64,000 nucleotides of DNA from positions 101,964 through 165,963 of the forward strand of contig CAIUMP010000041.1 in the NCBI GenBank assembly GCA_903900335.1. Reading direction: 5' to 3'. The position numbers and the translations under genes are program-made. The stretch is from an uncultured Ignavibacteriota bacterium (GTDB lineage: Bacteria > Bacteroidota > Ignavibacteria > Palsa-1295). The notes under the pieces were generated by a model. It was not told the DNA's origin. It made no database searches and worked only from the letters and a program-made list of their open reading frames with translations. Shown here one piece after another: positions 45,055-55,200 of the stretch (within the stretch, counting starts at the first letter, position 1; the number at the start of each line of letters is the position of its first letter).

Positions 45055-46011
45055 CTATTCTCGCATGACAATTTGCTGGACGCGACGCAGCGCATTCTGA
45101 TACTCCTCAATCAGGTTTTCCATGACCTGCTGAGCAGTAAGAACCTCACGTACAAGCCCTGAGGACTGTCCCATTTCCAATTCACCGTTTTCCAGATTAC
45201 CTTCGAACACACCTTGCATTTCCCGCTTCTTTCCGAGAAGCTCCAATTCTTCTTCCCTGGAAGCACCACGTAACTGTGCGTCAAGCGCGGAAAGGGCGAA
45301 CAGGTTCTTCTTCAGCCGGACTGGAGCAACCCTTTTTAGGACAAGTATGGTGTCGCTATCCGCAGCTTCCACCACAGACTGCTTAAAGAGTAAATGAGCG
45401 CTAGACTCAACGGTAGCGGCAAATCGAGTCCCAATCTGTACTGCCGCTGCTCCCAACGCCAGACACGCGAGAAGCTGGCGCCCATCGGCAACGCCACCCG
45501 CTGCGATTACTGGGATCTTCACCGCATCGACTACTTGCGGCACCAGGCATAGCGTAGTAATCTCGTCCAGGCCATTGTGTCCACCAGCTTCGAAGCCCTC
45601 TGCAATGACAGCGTCGCATCCAGCGTTCTCTGCCTTGTGTGCGTGCTTGACGCTTGCCACCACGTGTGCTACAAAGCAACCACGTTGTTTTAGACGAGCT
45701 GTATGGATGCCGGGATTGCCAGCGCTCGTGAATACAATTTTCACTTCTTCCTCGAGAATGACGTCGAGCAGGGCGGCGACGTCTCCTCGTGTCAGCGGCA
45801 GATTCACCCCGATCATCGACGCAACTTCGGTGGCTTTTGCTTTTCGGATGTGCTCGCGAAGCAATTCTGGCTTCATGGAGCCAGCACCGATCAGACCAAG
45901 CGCACCAGCGCGTGCCGAAGCGACCGCAAGCTTCCAGCCCGACGCCCACACCATTCCGGCCTGGATGACGGGGTAGCGAATTCCCAAGCGCGTAGAAAGG
46001 GGCGTCTGCAT
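45055..46011 (-). CDS. Nitronate monooxygenase / FabK-like flavoprotein
   Basis: FMN-dependent TIM-barrel enzyme of 318 aa. The start TRLGIRYPVIQAGM is the family's usual opening. The block EGFEAGGHNG and the phosphate-binding loop IPVIAAGGVADGRQ, followed by LGAAAVQIGTRF, define the nitronate monooxygenase / FabK (enoyl-ACP reductase) / 2-nitropropane dioxygenase superfamily. Sequence alone does not separate nitronate oxidation from enoyl reduction. It is transcribed just before the DUF6886-like gene (1-base gap). Confidence 0.85.
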   Translation of the reverse strand: MQTPLSTRLGIRYPVIQAGMVWASGWKLAVASARAGALGLIGAGSMKPELLREHIRKAKATEVASMIGVNLPLTRGDVAALLDVILEEEVKIVFTSAGNPGIHTARLKQRGCFVAHVVASVKHAHKAENAGCDAVIAEGFEAGGHNGLDEITTLCLVPQVVDAVKIPVIAAGGVADGRQLLACLALGAAAVQIGTRFAATVESSAHLLFKQSVVEAADSDTILVLKRVAPVRLKKNLFALSALDAQLRGASREEELELLGKKREMQGVFEGNLENGELEMGQSSGLVREVLTAQQVMENLIEEYQNALRRVQQIVMRE

Positions 46012-46063
46012 CTAGTGAAAGTATCTCCGTTGGTTCTGTTTGCGTCTTGCTGCGGAGAGGATG

Positions 46064-48880
46064 TTAAGGCTTCTTCTCTGGATACAGTACCACCTGAACA
46101 TAATTCTGCTTGTTGAAGTATCTCTTTGCGGTTTCTAGCGCTTGCTTGGGCGTAAACGCGTCGATGAGGTCGTTTGCCTTTAAGATCGTCGTTGGCTGAA
46201 TCTCATTCCAGTAGACATCTTGAAGCTTGCCCATCCAGTAGTTGTTTCGCGTCAAGTTAGTTTCGTACTCGTTCGCCTGGATCTTCTTTACGCGTTCGAT
46301 ATATGTCGGCGCCATTTGTGACGAAGTTAGCGTGTCGATTTGCTTCATCACCTCTGCCACAAGTTCGTTCACTCGCGTTGGGTCGCATCCAAATTGTATT
46401 GTGATTCGATACGATTCGATCGGATATCGCTCCAAACTCGGGCGAACGCTTACGTAATAAACTCCGCTCTTGTCCTCGCGGATATCTTCACGAAGCTTGA
46501 TCTCAAAAGCCTGAGCCATCGCTCCGAGTTGGAAACGGTTCTCCCGGGAGAACGGGGCATCTCCGGAGAAGACCATTTCTACGATACTTTTGGGTGCCGA
46601 TCCCTTTTCCACATTCTTGACGATCACTCCCTTTGGAGGGCGTATTCCGTTATCAGTCCAGAACTCGTGATGTGCGAGCGATGGAAGCGATGCCAGATAC
46701 TTCTCCACCAGTGGCTTTAGCGATGCAAGTTCGACGTTGCCAACAAAATAGTATGTGTAGGCGCCAGCATCGCCGAATAATCGTTTATAGTAAGTGAATG
46801 CCTTCTGGGGGTTCACCTCCTTCAAAACGTCGGCCGTGAACGGCCGCGAACGGTAGTTGTGCTGGGCCAGCGTGACTTCCAATGTGTCCTGGAACGCGGC
46901 CTCAGGCTCCTTGGAGCGGTTCTCCAAAAAGGAGTACATTCGCGCGAGATAGCTGGCACATGCTACAGAATCGTATCGAGGTTTGGCAATTGAAAGATGG
47001 GCAAGCTGCATCATAGTTTCCAGATCACTCTTTGTGCTGTGGCCGTTGAAACCTTGCTGCAGAGAATTGATATATGGCGAAACTTCCACCTCTTTCCCAG
47101 CCAACATTTTTGTAAGGGTGGTTGCATCGAAATCTGCCAGACCCGAATTCTCGACTATATCGTTCGCATTGTCGGCGGAGACATAGTCGGAATCAGGTGC
47201 GACAGAACTTCCGCCAGAAGAGGTCGCGTGAAATAAGATCTCATCATCTTTGAATTCCGTCGGCTTTACGATGACCCGAGCGCCATTTGACAACTTCCAA
47301 ATGGTCAGGCCCAGATCTGAATGTTTCTCTTCACCGATTATCTTTCCAGGCTTCGGCGCGGACTTCATCAGCGGTTCGTTTGTGGCCATATCGACGTATG
47401 GGGCAAGATGCTCTTTTTCTACTCCCTCAACGATCGATAACAGTTGCTCTTTGGTCGGCACATGAATCTCCTTAGAATCAGGAGCGGCGAAGGCTAACAC
47501 ACGGCTGGTATTCTCCATCAACTCGTGGGACAGAGCATTGACTTCATTCACAGTGATGAGCGGGAGGTACTTAGCATAGAGCGCATGCTCGTAGTCAAGT
47601 CCAGGTGCAGGCTGATGGTGTAGGAATAGGTTTGTATATTCTCGCACAAAATTACCAGATTCTGTCTTTCCCTTTTCCTTCCAACGCTTCTCCATTGAAC
47701 TCATCAGCGACTTTTTTGCACGCTCTAATTCCGATACTGCAAACCCATTTTGCTTTGCACGATACACTTCGCGAAGCGCCGTGCGTATGCCCTTTTCGAT
47801 CGAGTCCTGAGGAAGTAGAACTGTCGTGCTATATACTTGCACGTTACCGAGGAAGCGGGAATCACTTGTTCCTGCGTAGGAGAACGTGGCGGCCCCTTTT
47901 TGCAAAAGCTCTTCGATGCGGCTGTTGACCATGTCATTATAGAGCGCGATCGAAAGCCGATGTTTGAAGTCAGCCACGGAAGAGATCTCCGTATGTGGTC
48001 GCTTCAAATACATTGTGAAAAGCGTCTGAGGTGTCTCTTTGTCCGTGCTAATGGTCACAAGGGTCTCCGAATGCGGTGGAACAGGAAAGACCTCCAGCGG
48101 ACGTTCGTGGTCCGGGTTCGAGAGTGGTGCGAACATTGTCTTGATCGCTTCCTCCATCTTCGTGGCATCGAAATCCCCTACCGCAATGACGGCCATGAGA
48201 TCTGGCCTATACCAATCGTGATAGAAGCTTGTGAGGTACGACAGATGAGCTGTGTCCAGTACTGGCTTCTTCCCAATTGGAAGTCGCTCAGCATACTTTG
48301 AGCCGTGGAGGATGATAGGTAGTTGCTCGTTCATAATCCGCTCCTGAGCCCCACGGCCCATGCGCCACTCTTCACCCACAACGCCACGTTCTTTCTCCAT
48401 CTCCACAGAGTCATATGTTACGTAGTGGGCCCACTCGTTGAGAATCTCCAGTCCGCTATCCAGGATTGGTCCCTGGTCAGTTGGAAGTGTCAGCTTATAA
48501 ATCGTCTCGTCAAAGGATGTACTTGCATTCAGGTCCGCTCCGAACCGCGCTCCGTGCGACTCTAGAAAGGACTCCAGATCGTTCTTAGGGTACCGCTTCG
48601 TGCCATTAAAGGCCATATGCTCGTTGAAATGAGCAAGCCCTCGCTGATTGTCGTTCTCAAGGATGGAGCCTGCGTGTACAATCAATCGCAGTTCAGCGCG
48701 ATGCTCCGGTTTGGCGTTGTGTCGCACATAGTAGGTCAGCCCGTTGGCAAGTTTACCGGTTCGAACTTGTGGGTCAAGCGGGATAGTGGAATTGAGTTCG
48801 AGCGATGCGGTCTGCGCCTTTGCCACAAGCGGCATTACGCATATTGCTAATAGGATGGCGAGCGAATGATGTAGTCTCAT
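46064..48880 (-). CDS. Periplasmic M16 family zinc peptidase
   Basis: Insulinase/pitrilysin-type protease of 938 aa with a signal peptide (LAILLAICVMPLVAKAQ), so it is exported. The inverted zinc motif is HFNEH in GLAHFNEHMAFNGT, and the third ligand lies in GVVGEEW about 70 residues on. A second, inactive M16 half and its C-terminal part complete the clamshell. The length and signal peptide match the large fused M16 proteins of Bacteroidota that degrade peptides in the periplasm. The start at 48880 was chosen for the signal peptide; an upstream frame to 48949 adds 23 non-signal residues. Confidence 0.92.
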   Translation of the reverse strand: MRLHHSLAILLAICVMPLVAKAQTASLELNSTIPLDPQVRTGKLANGLTYYVRHNAKPEHRAELRLIVHAGSILENDNQRGLAHFNEHMAFNGTKRYPKNDLESFLESHGARFGADLNASTSFDETIYKLTLPTDQGPILDSGLEILNEWAHYVTYDSVEMEKERGVVGEEWRMGRGAQERIMNEQLPIILHGSKYAERLPIGKKPVLDTAHLSYLTSFYHDWYRPDLMAVIAVGDFDATKMEEAIKTMFAPLSNPDHERPLEVFPVPPHSETLVTISTDKETPQTLFTMYLKRPHTEISSVADFKHRLSIALYNDMVNSRIEELLQKGAATFSYAGTSDSRFLGNVQVYSTTVLLPQDSIEKGIRTALREVYRAKQNGFAVSELERAKKSLMSSMEKRWKEKGKTESGNFVREYTNLFLHHQPAPGLDYEHALYAKYLPLITVNEVNALSHELMENTSRVLAFAAPDSKEIHVPTKEQLLSIVEGVEKEHLAPYVDMATNEPLMKSAPKPGKIIGEEKHSDLGLTIWKLSNGARVIVKPTEFKDDEILFHATSSGGSSVAPDSDYVSADNANDIVENSGLADFDATTLTKMLAGKEVEVSPYINSLQQGFNGHSTKSDLETMMQLAHLSIAKPRYDSVACASYLARMYSFLENRSKEPEAAFQDTLEVTLAQHNYRSRPFTADVLKEVNPQKAFTYYKRLFGDAGAYTYYFVGNVELASLKPLVEKYLASLPSLAHHEFWTDNGIRPPKGVIVKNVEKGSAPKSIVEMVFSGDAPFSRENRFQLGAMAQAFEIKLREDIREDKSGVYYVSVRPSLERYPIESYRITIQFGCDPTRVNELVAEVMKQIDTLTSSQMAPTYIERVKKIQANEYETNLTRNNYWMGKLQDVYWNEIQPTTILKANDLIDAFTPKQALETAKRYFNKQNYVQVVLYPEKKP

Positions 48881-49090
48881 AGTCTGGACAATCTTAAGGT
48901 AAATTGGCTTCTTCCCAAAAGGATACCTTGTAAGAGAATCCAGTGGCATTTTGGTTGCCTGAAAATGAGATTATCTCACACCTAAGTTCGAAACGGGGAG
49001 GACGGCGCTTCGAGACTTCGAAGGTGTAGCTGAAGCAGGCTCGCTACGAACCTACTTCATTGTGTGTGGTCAACTTAGTGATTGGTCAAT

Positions 49091-49378
49091 TTAGTATTTA
49101 GCTCGTAGCGATTCACACAGATCTTCCAGGTGCTTTTGTAGCCGAGCGTCTGCGACTTTGAGCGGCTCGTGCAGGGGATCAACACGCCGGTATGTCGCCT
49201 GGCCAATTCTCGAACTCTTCATCCGGTGCGATTCGCCAAAGGTGGAGTTCGAGCTAAAGGATTGCCCAAAGCCAATGGCAACCTCCTCGATGTCATGATC
49301 CGCGCTGCCGATTCTCGGCCGCGAGATTGTGTGCGAAGACTCTGTGAACGATGGGGTTTCAATGATGGAAGTTCTCAT
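49091..49378 (-). CDS. Small hypothetical protein after lexA
   Basis: A 95-residue product starting at the ATG at 49376-49378. The composition (Ser-rich N-terminus, charged amphipathic C-terminal helix LKVADARLQKHLEDLCESLRAKY, in part) looks protein-like only near the end. It lies 43 bases after the lexA stop codon in the same direction, so it may be SOS-linked. The open frame extends upstream through lexA, so the existence of a separate gene is uncertain. Confidence 0.45.
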   Translation of the reverse strand: MRTSIIETPSFTESSHTISRPRIGSADHDIEEVAIGFGQSFSSNSTFGESHRMKSSRIGQATYRRVDPLHEPLKVADARLQKHLEDLCESLRAKY

Positions 49379-49421
49379 GGAGCAAGTCCCTAAAATGTTG
49401 AAGACGTTAAACTTATGGTTG

Positions 49422-50099
49422 TTAGTGAAATTTGAGTTGAAATACGCCGGGACGCTTTTCATCCAGCGAGCGGAGCACACTTGTAACCCTTCCCAGGATC
49501 TGAAAATCAAGATCGGGTGTAAGGGGAATGGGTCTGAATTTCTCGTTAGCAGGCTCCAGAAAGTAGCCTTCCTTAGATGTGCGAAATGTCTTGACAGTCG
49601 CTGTATCCTCAAGTCGAGCAACGATAATATCGCCATCATCGGCGGTGGGCTGTTGACGGACGATCACAAGATCGCCATTCATAATACCCTTATCTTTCAT
49701 GCTTTCCCCTTGAACACGGAGGCCGAAGATTTTCCGGCTTAGATCCATTGGCTTAAAGGAGAGCCAGCCTTCGACATTCTCAAGCGCAAGGATCGGTTCA
49801 CCTGCGGCGACTCGTCCGATAATGGGTATTGACGTGGAATGCCGTTCGTCACCAACCAGCATGGACGGCCTCGCTACCATTAGCGCGCGAGAAAGCCCAG
49901 CGCCGCCGCGGACTAAAAAGCCTTTAGCAAGCAAACCGTCGATGTGCTTGCGGACTCCGAAGGTCGAGCTAACGCCCAGGTAGTCGGCGATTTCTGAAAT
50001 TGATGGGGGATAGCCCGAAATTTCGAGGTATTCCTCAATGTAATCTAATACCCGGCGTTGTTGCCGTGGCAGAGTCTCGCGTTCTGGGATGATTGCCAT
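49422..50099 (-). CDS. lexA: LexA repressor
   Basis: SOS repressor and serine autoprotease (225 aa). The N-terminal winged helix-turn-helix has PPSISEIADYLGVSSTFGVRK at about residues 36-56 (quoted in part). The self-cleavage site is Ala-Gly in GRVAAGEP, the catalytic Ser in QGESMKD and the catalytic Lys in TATVKTF. All are present, so it should be functional. It starts a long minus-strand run containing uvrB. The upstream gene on the plus strand is the TIR protein, and the 238-bp gap between them may carry LexA sites. Confidence 0.95.
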   Translation of the reverse strand: MAIIPERETLPRQQRRVLDYIEEYLEISGYPPSISEIADYLGVSSTFGVRKHIDGLLAKGFLVRGGAGLSRALMVARPSMLVGDERHSTSIPIIGRVAAGEPILALENVEGWLSFKPMDLSRKIFGLRVQGESMKDKGIMNGDLVIVRQQPTADDGDIIVARLEDTATVKTFRTSKEGYFLEPANEKFRPIPLTPDLDFQILGRVTSVLRSLDEKRPGVFQLKFH

Positions 50100-50197
50100 A
50101 GTCGTTTGCCGTTAGAATGTCTTTCGCGACGCCGCGAAGAAAATACTTGATGCGTGTGAAAATGCTGTTAGTGGGCCGACATTTCGCTCTGAAAGTC

Positions 50198-50213
50198 GGA
50201 ATGGTGCTATTCC
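50198..50213. promoter_or_regulatory. Short dyad between lexA and the TIR gene
   Basis: GGAAT-GGTGCT-ATTCC is a perfect inverted repeat with a 6-base spacer, about 100 bases upstream of lexA. Nearby CAGGTGCC occurs twice with 16-base periodicity (50217 and 50233). Either could be a LexA operator, though the LexA box of this lineage is unknown to me. Confidence 0.35.
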
Positions 50214-50267
50214 TAACAGGTGCCGCGTAGGGCAGGTGCCCGTCAAAGCACTATCAAACTTACGAAA

Positions 50268-50294
50268 TAAAAACCTCCGTGTCAAGGGTTTTTA
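50268..50294. terminator. A/T-rich hairpin between lexA and TIR promoters
   Basis: TAAAAACC (50268-50275) pairs with GGTTTTTA (50287-50294). It reads as a terminator-like stem on either strand and sits just upstream of the TIR promoter; it might insulate the two genes. Confidence 0.4.
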
Positions 50295-50302
50295 GAAGAA
50301 TT

Positions 50303-50332
50303 TTTGAAAAAAGTTTATTTGCCGTATTTTTG
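50303..50332 (+). promoter_or_regulatory. Bacteroidota-type promoter of the TIR gene, leaderless
   Basis: TTTG at 50303-50306 and TATTTTTG at 50325-50332 (TAnnTTTG) with an 18-base spacer. The predicted transcript start falls at about 50338, exactly at the ATG, so the mRNA would be leaderless. Confidence 0.6.
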
Positions 50333-50337
50333 TGTCA

Positions 50338-52083
50338 ATGGCAACGGACATCTTCATCTCCTATTCCCGCAAAGACTCGGATCAAGCAAACCTGCTTGCC
50401 GAACTCCTTTCTTCCGCCGGACTTTCCTGCTGGATCGACCGGCAGGGGATTGACGTCGCCACCAGTTGGTCCGGCGAGATCGTGGACGCGATAGACGCTT
50501 GTTCGGCGTTCGTCGTGCTACTGTCGCCGAACTCGGTGGAGTCGAAGAATGTCGTTCGTGAGGTCTCGCTCGCCTTCGAAAAAAATAAGAAGATACTCCC
50601 GCTTGACCTCGAACCCGTTGCACTGACCCGTGACCTTCAATATCATCTCGCCGGTATTCAGCGCGCACCGATGACGAACATCGACGCGATCATCCGCGCA
50701 CTCGGCAAGTTGGGCCTTGAAGCCACGCAAGCGCCGACGATCAAACTTGTGAAAGAGACCGACTCGCGAAAGAGCTTGATGATCCTTCCCTTCGAAGATC
50801 TGTCTCCAACAGGAGATAACGCGTGGTTCGCCGATGGGATCGTGAGCGAAATGATCTCTGCCCTATCGAACATCAAGGCGTTGCGAGTCACGGATACCGC
50901 GACGACGAAGGACTTCAAGAGGTATCAGGGGACGCTGCCCAATTATGCGAAAGAAATGGGCATCCGATATTTCGTCTCGGGTGATGTCCGTAAGTTCGGC
51001 GACAACATCAAGATCACCTCCCGCCTACTCGACATCGAAACCGGCGACCATCTCTGGCAGGACTCGATGAAGGGCGTAATGAACGACATCTTCGACATTC
51101 AAGAAGCGGTGGCGCTGAAAGTTGTGGAAGGGCTGAAAGTGCATCTCGCCTCGGATGAGATGAAAAAGCTCGCCGAGCGCGGAACGCAGAATGCCGAGGC
51201 GTATGAGCTCAATCTCAAAGCGAGCGAGTATTTTCATCGCCAGAGCAAAGAAGGCTTTCAGCTTGCGGCACAGCTTTTATCCGAAGCGATCGCGCTAGAT
51301 CCCGCGTATGCCAATGCCTTTTCATTCAAAGCGGCTGCGCTTGCAAATCTTTATCGCGGTTACACCCGGGATCCCGCGCTGCTCGAAGAGGGGCTTACGC
51401 TTATCACCGAGGCGCGCCGGTTGAAGCCCGATCTGTGGGCGGCCTATAACCCGCTTTCCGTCATTCTAATGATTCAGGGCAAGAACGTAGAAGCGGAGGC
51501 CGCCGCACTGGAATATATCCGGAACGCGCCGGAGGATTTCCTAAGCCATTTCGCGCTCGGATTTTTTTATATTAGTACCGGTCAGAATGCCAATGCAATC
51601 GCATCATACGAAGAAGCAGTGAAACGGAAGCCGGAATACTTGGTGACTCTATTCAGCCTCGCTCTTGCCTGCAACAATGCGAAGGAAGAGGAGAAGCGGA
51701 AGCATTGGTCCGAAATTGCCATTCCACTTTATGAAAAGCGCCTAAAGCTCTTTCCGGACGAGGAAAAAAATCGGGTGCAACATGCCCTGCTCCTTTATTT
51801 TGCTGGCCGGGATGACGATGCTCGAGCCGCCGCCCGGAAGCTGCATGAGCTGCGGGATGGAAATGCGCTCTACAATACCGCCTGCCTGCATTGCATGCTG
51901 AAAGACTATTCCGCCGGTCTCCTCACATTTGGCAAAGCTATCCAGGTGGGATTTCGAAATATGCAGCTCATAAAATCATTTCTGGACGATGAGGACGAAG
52001 GCATCGGCACACTCAAAGGCACGGCGGAGTGGGAGGCGGTGCGGGAGTTGGTGGAGGCACTGGAGGTAACAAGTGCGGGCTGA
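50338..52083 (+). CDS. TIR domain protein with TolB/FlgO-like and TPR modules
   Basis: A 581-residue soluble protein. Residues 1-125 form a TIR domain (TDIFISYSRKDSDQANLLAEL opening, in part; WSGEIVDAIDAC; VVLLSPNSVESK). Residues of about 140-275 match the TolB-N/FlgO-like domain often found with class III cyclases (SLMILPFEDLSPTGDNAWF, GIRYFVSGDVRK, ITSRLLDIETG). Residues of about 280-540 are TPR repeats (LDPAYANAF, LKPDLWAAY, RKPEYLVTL). There is no cyclase or kinase domain and no membrane segment. TIR domains either cleave NAD+ or act as adaptors; I cannot identify the catalytic Glu with confidence. ATG at 50338 is preferred over the GTG at 50332. It is divergent from lexA. Confidence 0.82.
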   Translation: MATDIFISYSRKDSDQANLLAELLSSAGLSCWIDRQGIDVATSWSGEIVDAIDACSAFVVLLSPNSVESKNVVREVSLAFEKNKKILPLDLEPVALTRDLQYHLAGIQRAPMTNIDAIIRALGKLGLEATQAPTIKLVKETDSRKSLMILPFEDLSPTGDNAWFADGIVSEMISALSNIKALRVTDTATTKDFKRYQGTLPNYAKEMGIRYFVSGDVRKFGDNIKITSRLLDIETGDHLWQDSMKGVMNDIFDIQEAVALKVVEGLKVHLASDEMKKLAERGTQNAEAYELNLKASEYFHRQSKEGFQLAAQLLSEAIALDPAYANAFSFKAAALANLYRGYTRDPALLEEGLTLITEARRLKPDLWAAYNPLSVILMIQGKNVEAEAAALEYIRNAPEDFLSHFALGFFYISTGQNANAIASYEEAVKRKPEYLVTLFSLALACNNAKEEEKRKHWSEIAIPLYEKRLKLFPDEEKNRVQHALLLYFAGRDDDARAAARKLHELRDGNALYNTACLHCMLKDYSAGLLTFGKAIQVGFRNMQLIKSFLDDEDEGIGTLKGTAEWEAVRELVEALEVTSAG

Positions 52084-52206
52084 TGACTGGCTAAAACAGA
52101 TTTGCAATTGTGCAGCATGTAAGCAGCATGTAATGGTCAAGAACAATCGAGGTGTCAGGGCAGGTCATTACATCGTACAATTAGCAGCCAACTCTGATAG
52201 TTTTTG

Positions 52207-52214
52207 TATATTTG
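52207..52214 (+). promoter_or_regulatory. -7 box upstream of the repeat-protein gene
   Basis: TATATTTG matches TAnnTTTG. Transcription would start near 52220, giving a short leader before the likely start codons at 52291-52315. No clear -33 box is seen. Confidence 0.45.
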
Positions 52215-52290
52215 CCATGTTGTAGTGTCTGGCGTTCCGTGCTGGGCACCCGATCATGCGTGGAAAGCATCCGCGCCGGTCGCCTTTTCC

Positions 52291-55200
52291 ATGTTCGCAT
52301 ACCCAATGTCTATGATGATTCCGCTTGTCAAACGTGCATACAGCGCGCTTTTCCTTCTACTCATTATCGCCACGGCTCCGCGCATGGGTCTCGCCCAACG
52401 CTTCATATCTTACCAGTGTACAGCTACGGACGCCAATAACGTACGCCTGACCGGTGCCCATTCGCTGAAGTTCAGCATCTATTCGGTCGAGACCGGGGGA
52501 ACACCGATCTTTCAAGAGAGCCAGACCGTTACCGTATCACCTGGTGGGATATTCGATGTGCTAATTGGAAAGGTCGCTGCCCTGCCGCCATTCCCAACGC
52601 AGAGCGCAACTACTGATCATTATTATCTGGGAGTTGAAATAGATGGTTCGGCGGAGTTAGCCCCACGCGCCGTCTTGTCGGACGTACCGCGCGCCTTCTT
52701 CGCCGATACGGCTGGACGCGCTCGCAGCTCTAACCTTGCCGACACCGCCAACTTCGCACGTGCTATTGATGTGGCTGGTTTGAATATTCCCACCACGACG
52801 ATCAACGGTCGTTCCCACGCGGTGACATTGCGGGGTGGAGGAACGACGAACATCATCACAACGGGGGACACGATCGTTATCGGCTCAACCGAGTCAGCTG
52901 CAGTTCGGGGTATTGCAAATCTCGACGGCATGATATCCGTTGCCGCCCCGAATGGACCAACGACGACGCTAGGGATCGTTGACACTTCGATCACGGCTTC
53001 GAAGCTCTCATCTGGCTCCGTAACCTCTTCAAAGATCGTTGATGGCTCCATCACGACGGCAAAGCACGCGGACGCTTCCGTTAATACCACCAAATTGGCG
53101 GACGCCGCTGTAACGACAGCCAAGCTTGTCGACGGATCGGTAACGACAGCAAAACTTGTTGATGCCTCCGTTTTGACGGCGAAGCTCGCCGACGGAGCTA
53201 TCACTACATCGAAGCTTCTCGATGGATCCGTAACCACGGCGAAACACGCAGATGGCTCCGTGACAACAGCTAAGCACGCTGACGCTTCCGTCACGACCGT
53301 CAAGCTTGCCGATGGTGCCGTCACGAATGCGAAACTTTCTGGAGCCGCCGTTACCAGTGACAAGGTAGCCTCCGGAGGTATCGCCTCTGGTCTTGTGCTC
53401 ACAGCAGACGGTAGTGGTGGTGCGGTTTGGCAAAATCCGGCAAGCACTGTCTTAACGCTACCGTACTCCGGGGTGACGAATTCCAGCACCAGCGCACTCA
53501 GCGTTGCGAATCTGGGAGTAGGCCCGGCTGTAACTACTAACTCTGCGGGAACAACTATCTCCAGCATTACGAGCGGCGGCAGCGGTATCGCAATACAAGG
53601 CACAACATCTGATGGAGGCGCTGGTACGCTGTCGAACTCTGGTCTGGTCGGCACCAGCTCCGCTGGGCACGGTGTCGGCGCGTTAACGAACGGAGGTGAT
53701 GCTCTCTATGCTTCCAGCGTGACAACAGGAGTCGCCGTTCACGGGATGACCGCAATCAACGCAACAACAGCACGCGCTGGATTATTTGAGAATCTTGGCG
53801 CTAATGCGACAGGAAATGTTCTGGAATCCAGATCCCTCGGCGGTGGGGAAGCGGGATATTTTCAGATTAATAATGCGAGTAACAGCGCCAACGGTGTGAT
53901 AGAAGCAACGACGAATGGTCGTGGTAATGCTGGAGTGTTCACAGTAACCAATAGCGCGAGCAACGCAGCTTCGTTGGTTACCTCTAACAATGGTGCCGGT
54001 AACGCATTGTCCTCAACGGCCAATGGCATCGGTGCGGCCGGAGTATTTACCGTGAACAATGCTTCGAATGGAGCAAACGCACTGACCTCCACCACAAATG
54101 GCAGCGGAGTGAGTATGAGCGTAACCACAACGGGCACTGCTGGTGCCGGTGTCTTCAGTATCAACAACGCTTCTAACAATGCTTCGGTCGTGAGTGCTTC
54201 AACAAATGGTACCGGGGTGGTAGTTAACTCGAGTACTACCGGGACTGGGGGTGCTGGGTTATACGCAATTAGTAATTCCCAAAACTCTTCCAGCGTAATC
54301 TCCTCAACCACATCCGGGACAGGAAGGGCAGGCCTGTTCCAGATCTCCAATACAGGTAGCTCAGCGAATGCCATTGAGGCATCAACCGCCTCCGCCTCCT
54401 CAGGTGCGAACGGAGTCTTTGGCTGGGCTATGAATGGCACCGGGATTGGAACCGGTGTCTACGGTCAGGCGGAGGGTCAGGGTGCGCACAGCGTTCATGG
54501 TGTTGCTAATAACTCCGTTGGTGATGGAATAGGGACGTATGGGGAAACGAAGGGGAGCGGCGGAAATGGGGCTGGACTTTACGGATGGGCCTCTAATGCT
54601 AACGGCACTTCCTACGGGATCTGGGGGCAATCAGAAGGCGTGAGCACTGACGCAGTAGTTGGGCTCGCGAACAACACTACAGGCGGAGGCATCGGGGTTT
54701 ACGGCTGGTCGAAGGCGGCGTCTGGACTTGGCGTCTATGGACAAACAGACGGCTCATCTACCTCGGGTAGCCCAACCGGCGTTTTTGGGGTTGCAAATAA
54801 TTCCACGGCCGTTAGTGGTGCATTCATCGGAGTTCGAGGGGATTCGTGGGCTCCTAGTCCAAATGCCGTTGGTGTACTCGGACAGATCCGTAGCACTGCG
54901 GGAGGGAGCGGGGTGATCGGTTCGACGACGGGCACTGGCAATGGTGTGTGGGGCCAAACAACTGGCTCAGGAGTCGGTGTACTCGGGCAGACGACGGGAT
55001 CGGGATACGGAGTCAGAGGAACAACCACTAGCACTGGCTACGGCGTCTATGGATTGACTTCCAGTACTGGGTATGCTGTGTATGGTTCTGCCACTAGCAC
55101 CACGACGACATGCACGGGCGTGCAGGGGACTGGCTACTGGGGGGTCATTGGCATCACGACATTCTCCGGAGGATTTGGGGTCTTAGGCTCGGCCAACACT

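Noticed and set aside
49379..49639. Upstream extension of the small gene after lexA (open frame to 49639)
   Set aside because: This part runs opposite the conserved lexA reading in another frame; only the segment from 49378 downwards lies outside lexA.
52623..53654. 343-codon open frame on the minus strand within the repeat-protein gene
   Set aside because: It is kept open by the 30-bp periodicity of the decapeptide repeats on the plus strand; the product is low-complexity Pro/Ala/Val and has no start context or family.
53862..54440. 192-codon minus-strand frame in the repeat gene
   Set aside because: Same repeat-periodicity artefact; highly repetitive translation opposite a coherent plus-strand protein.
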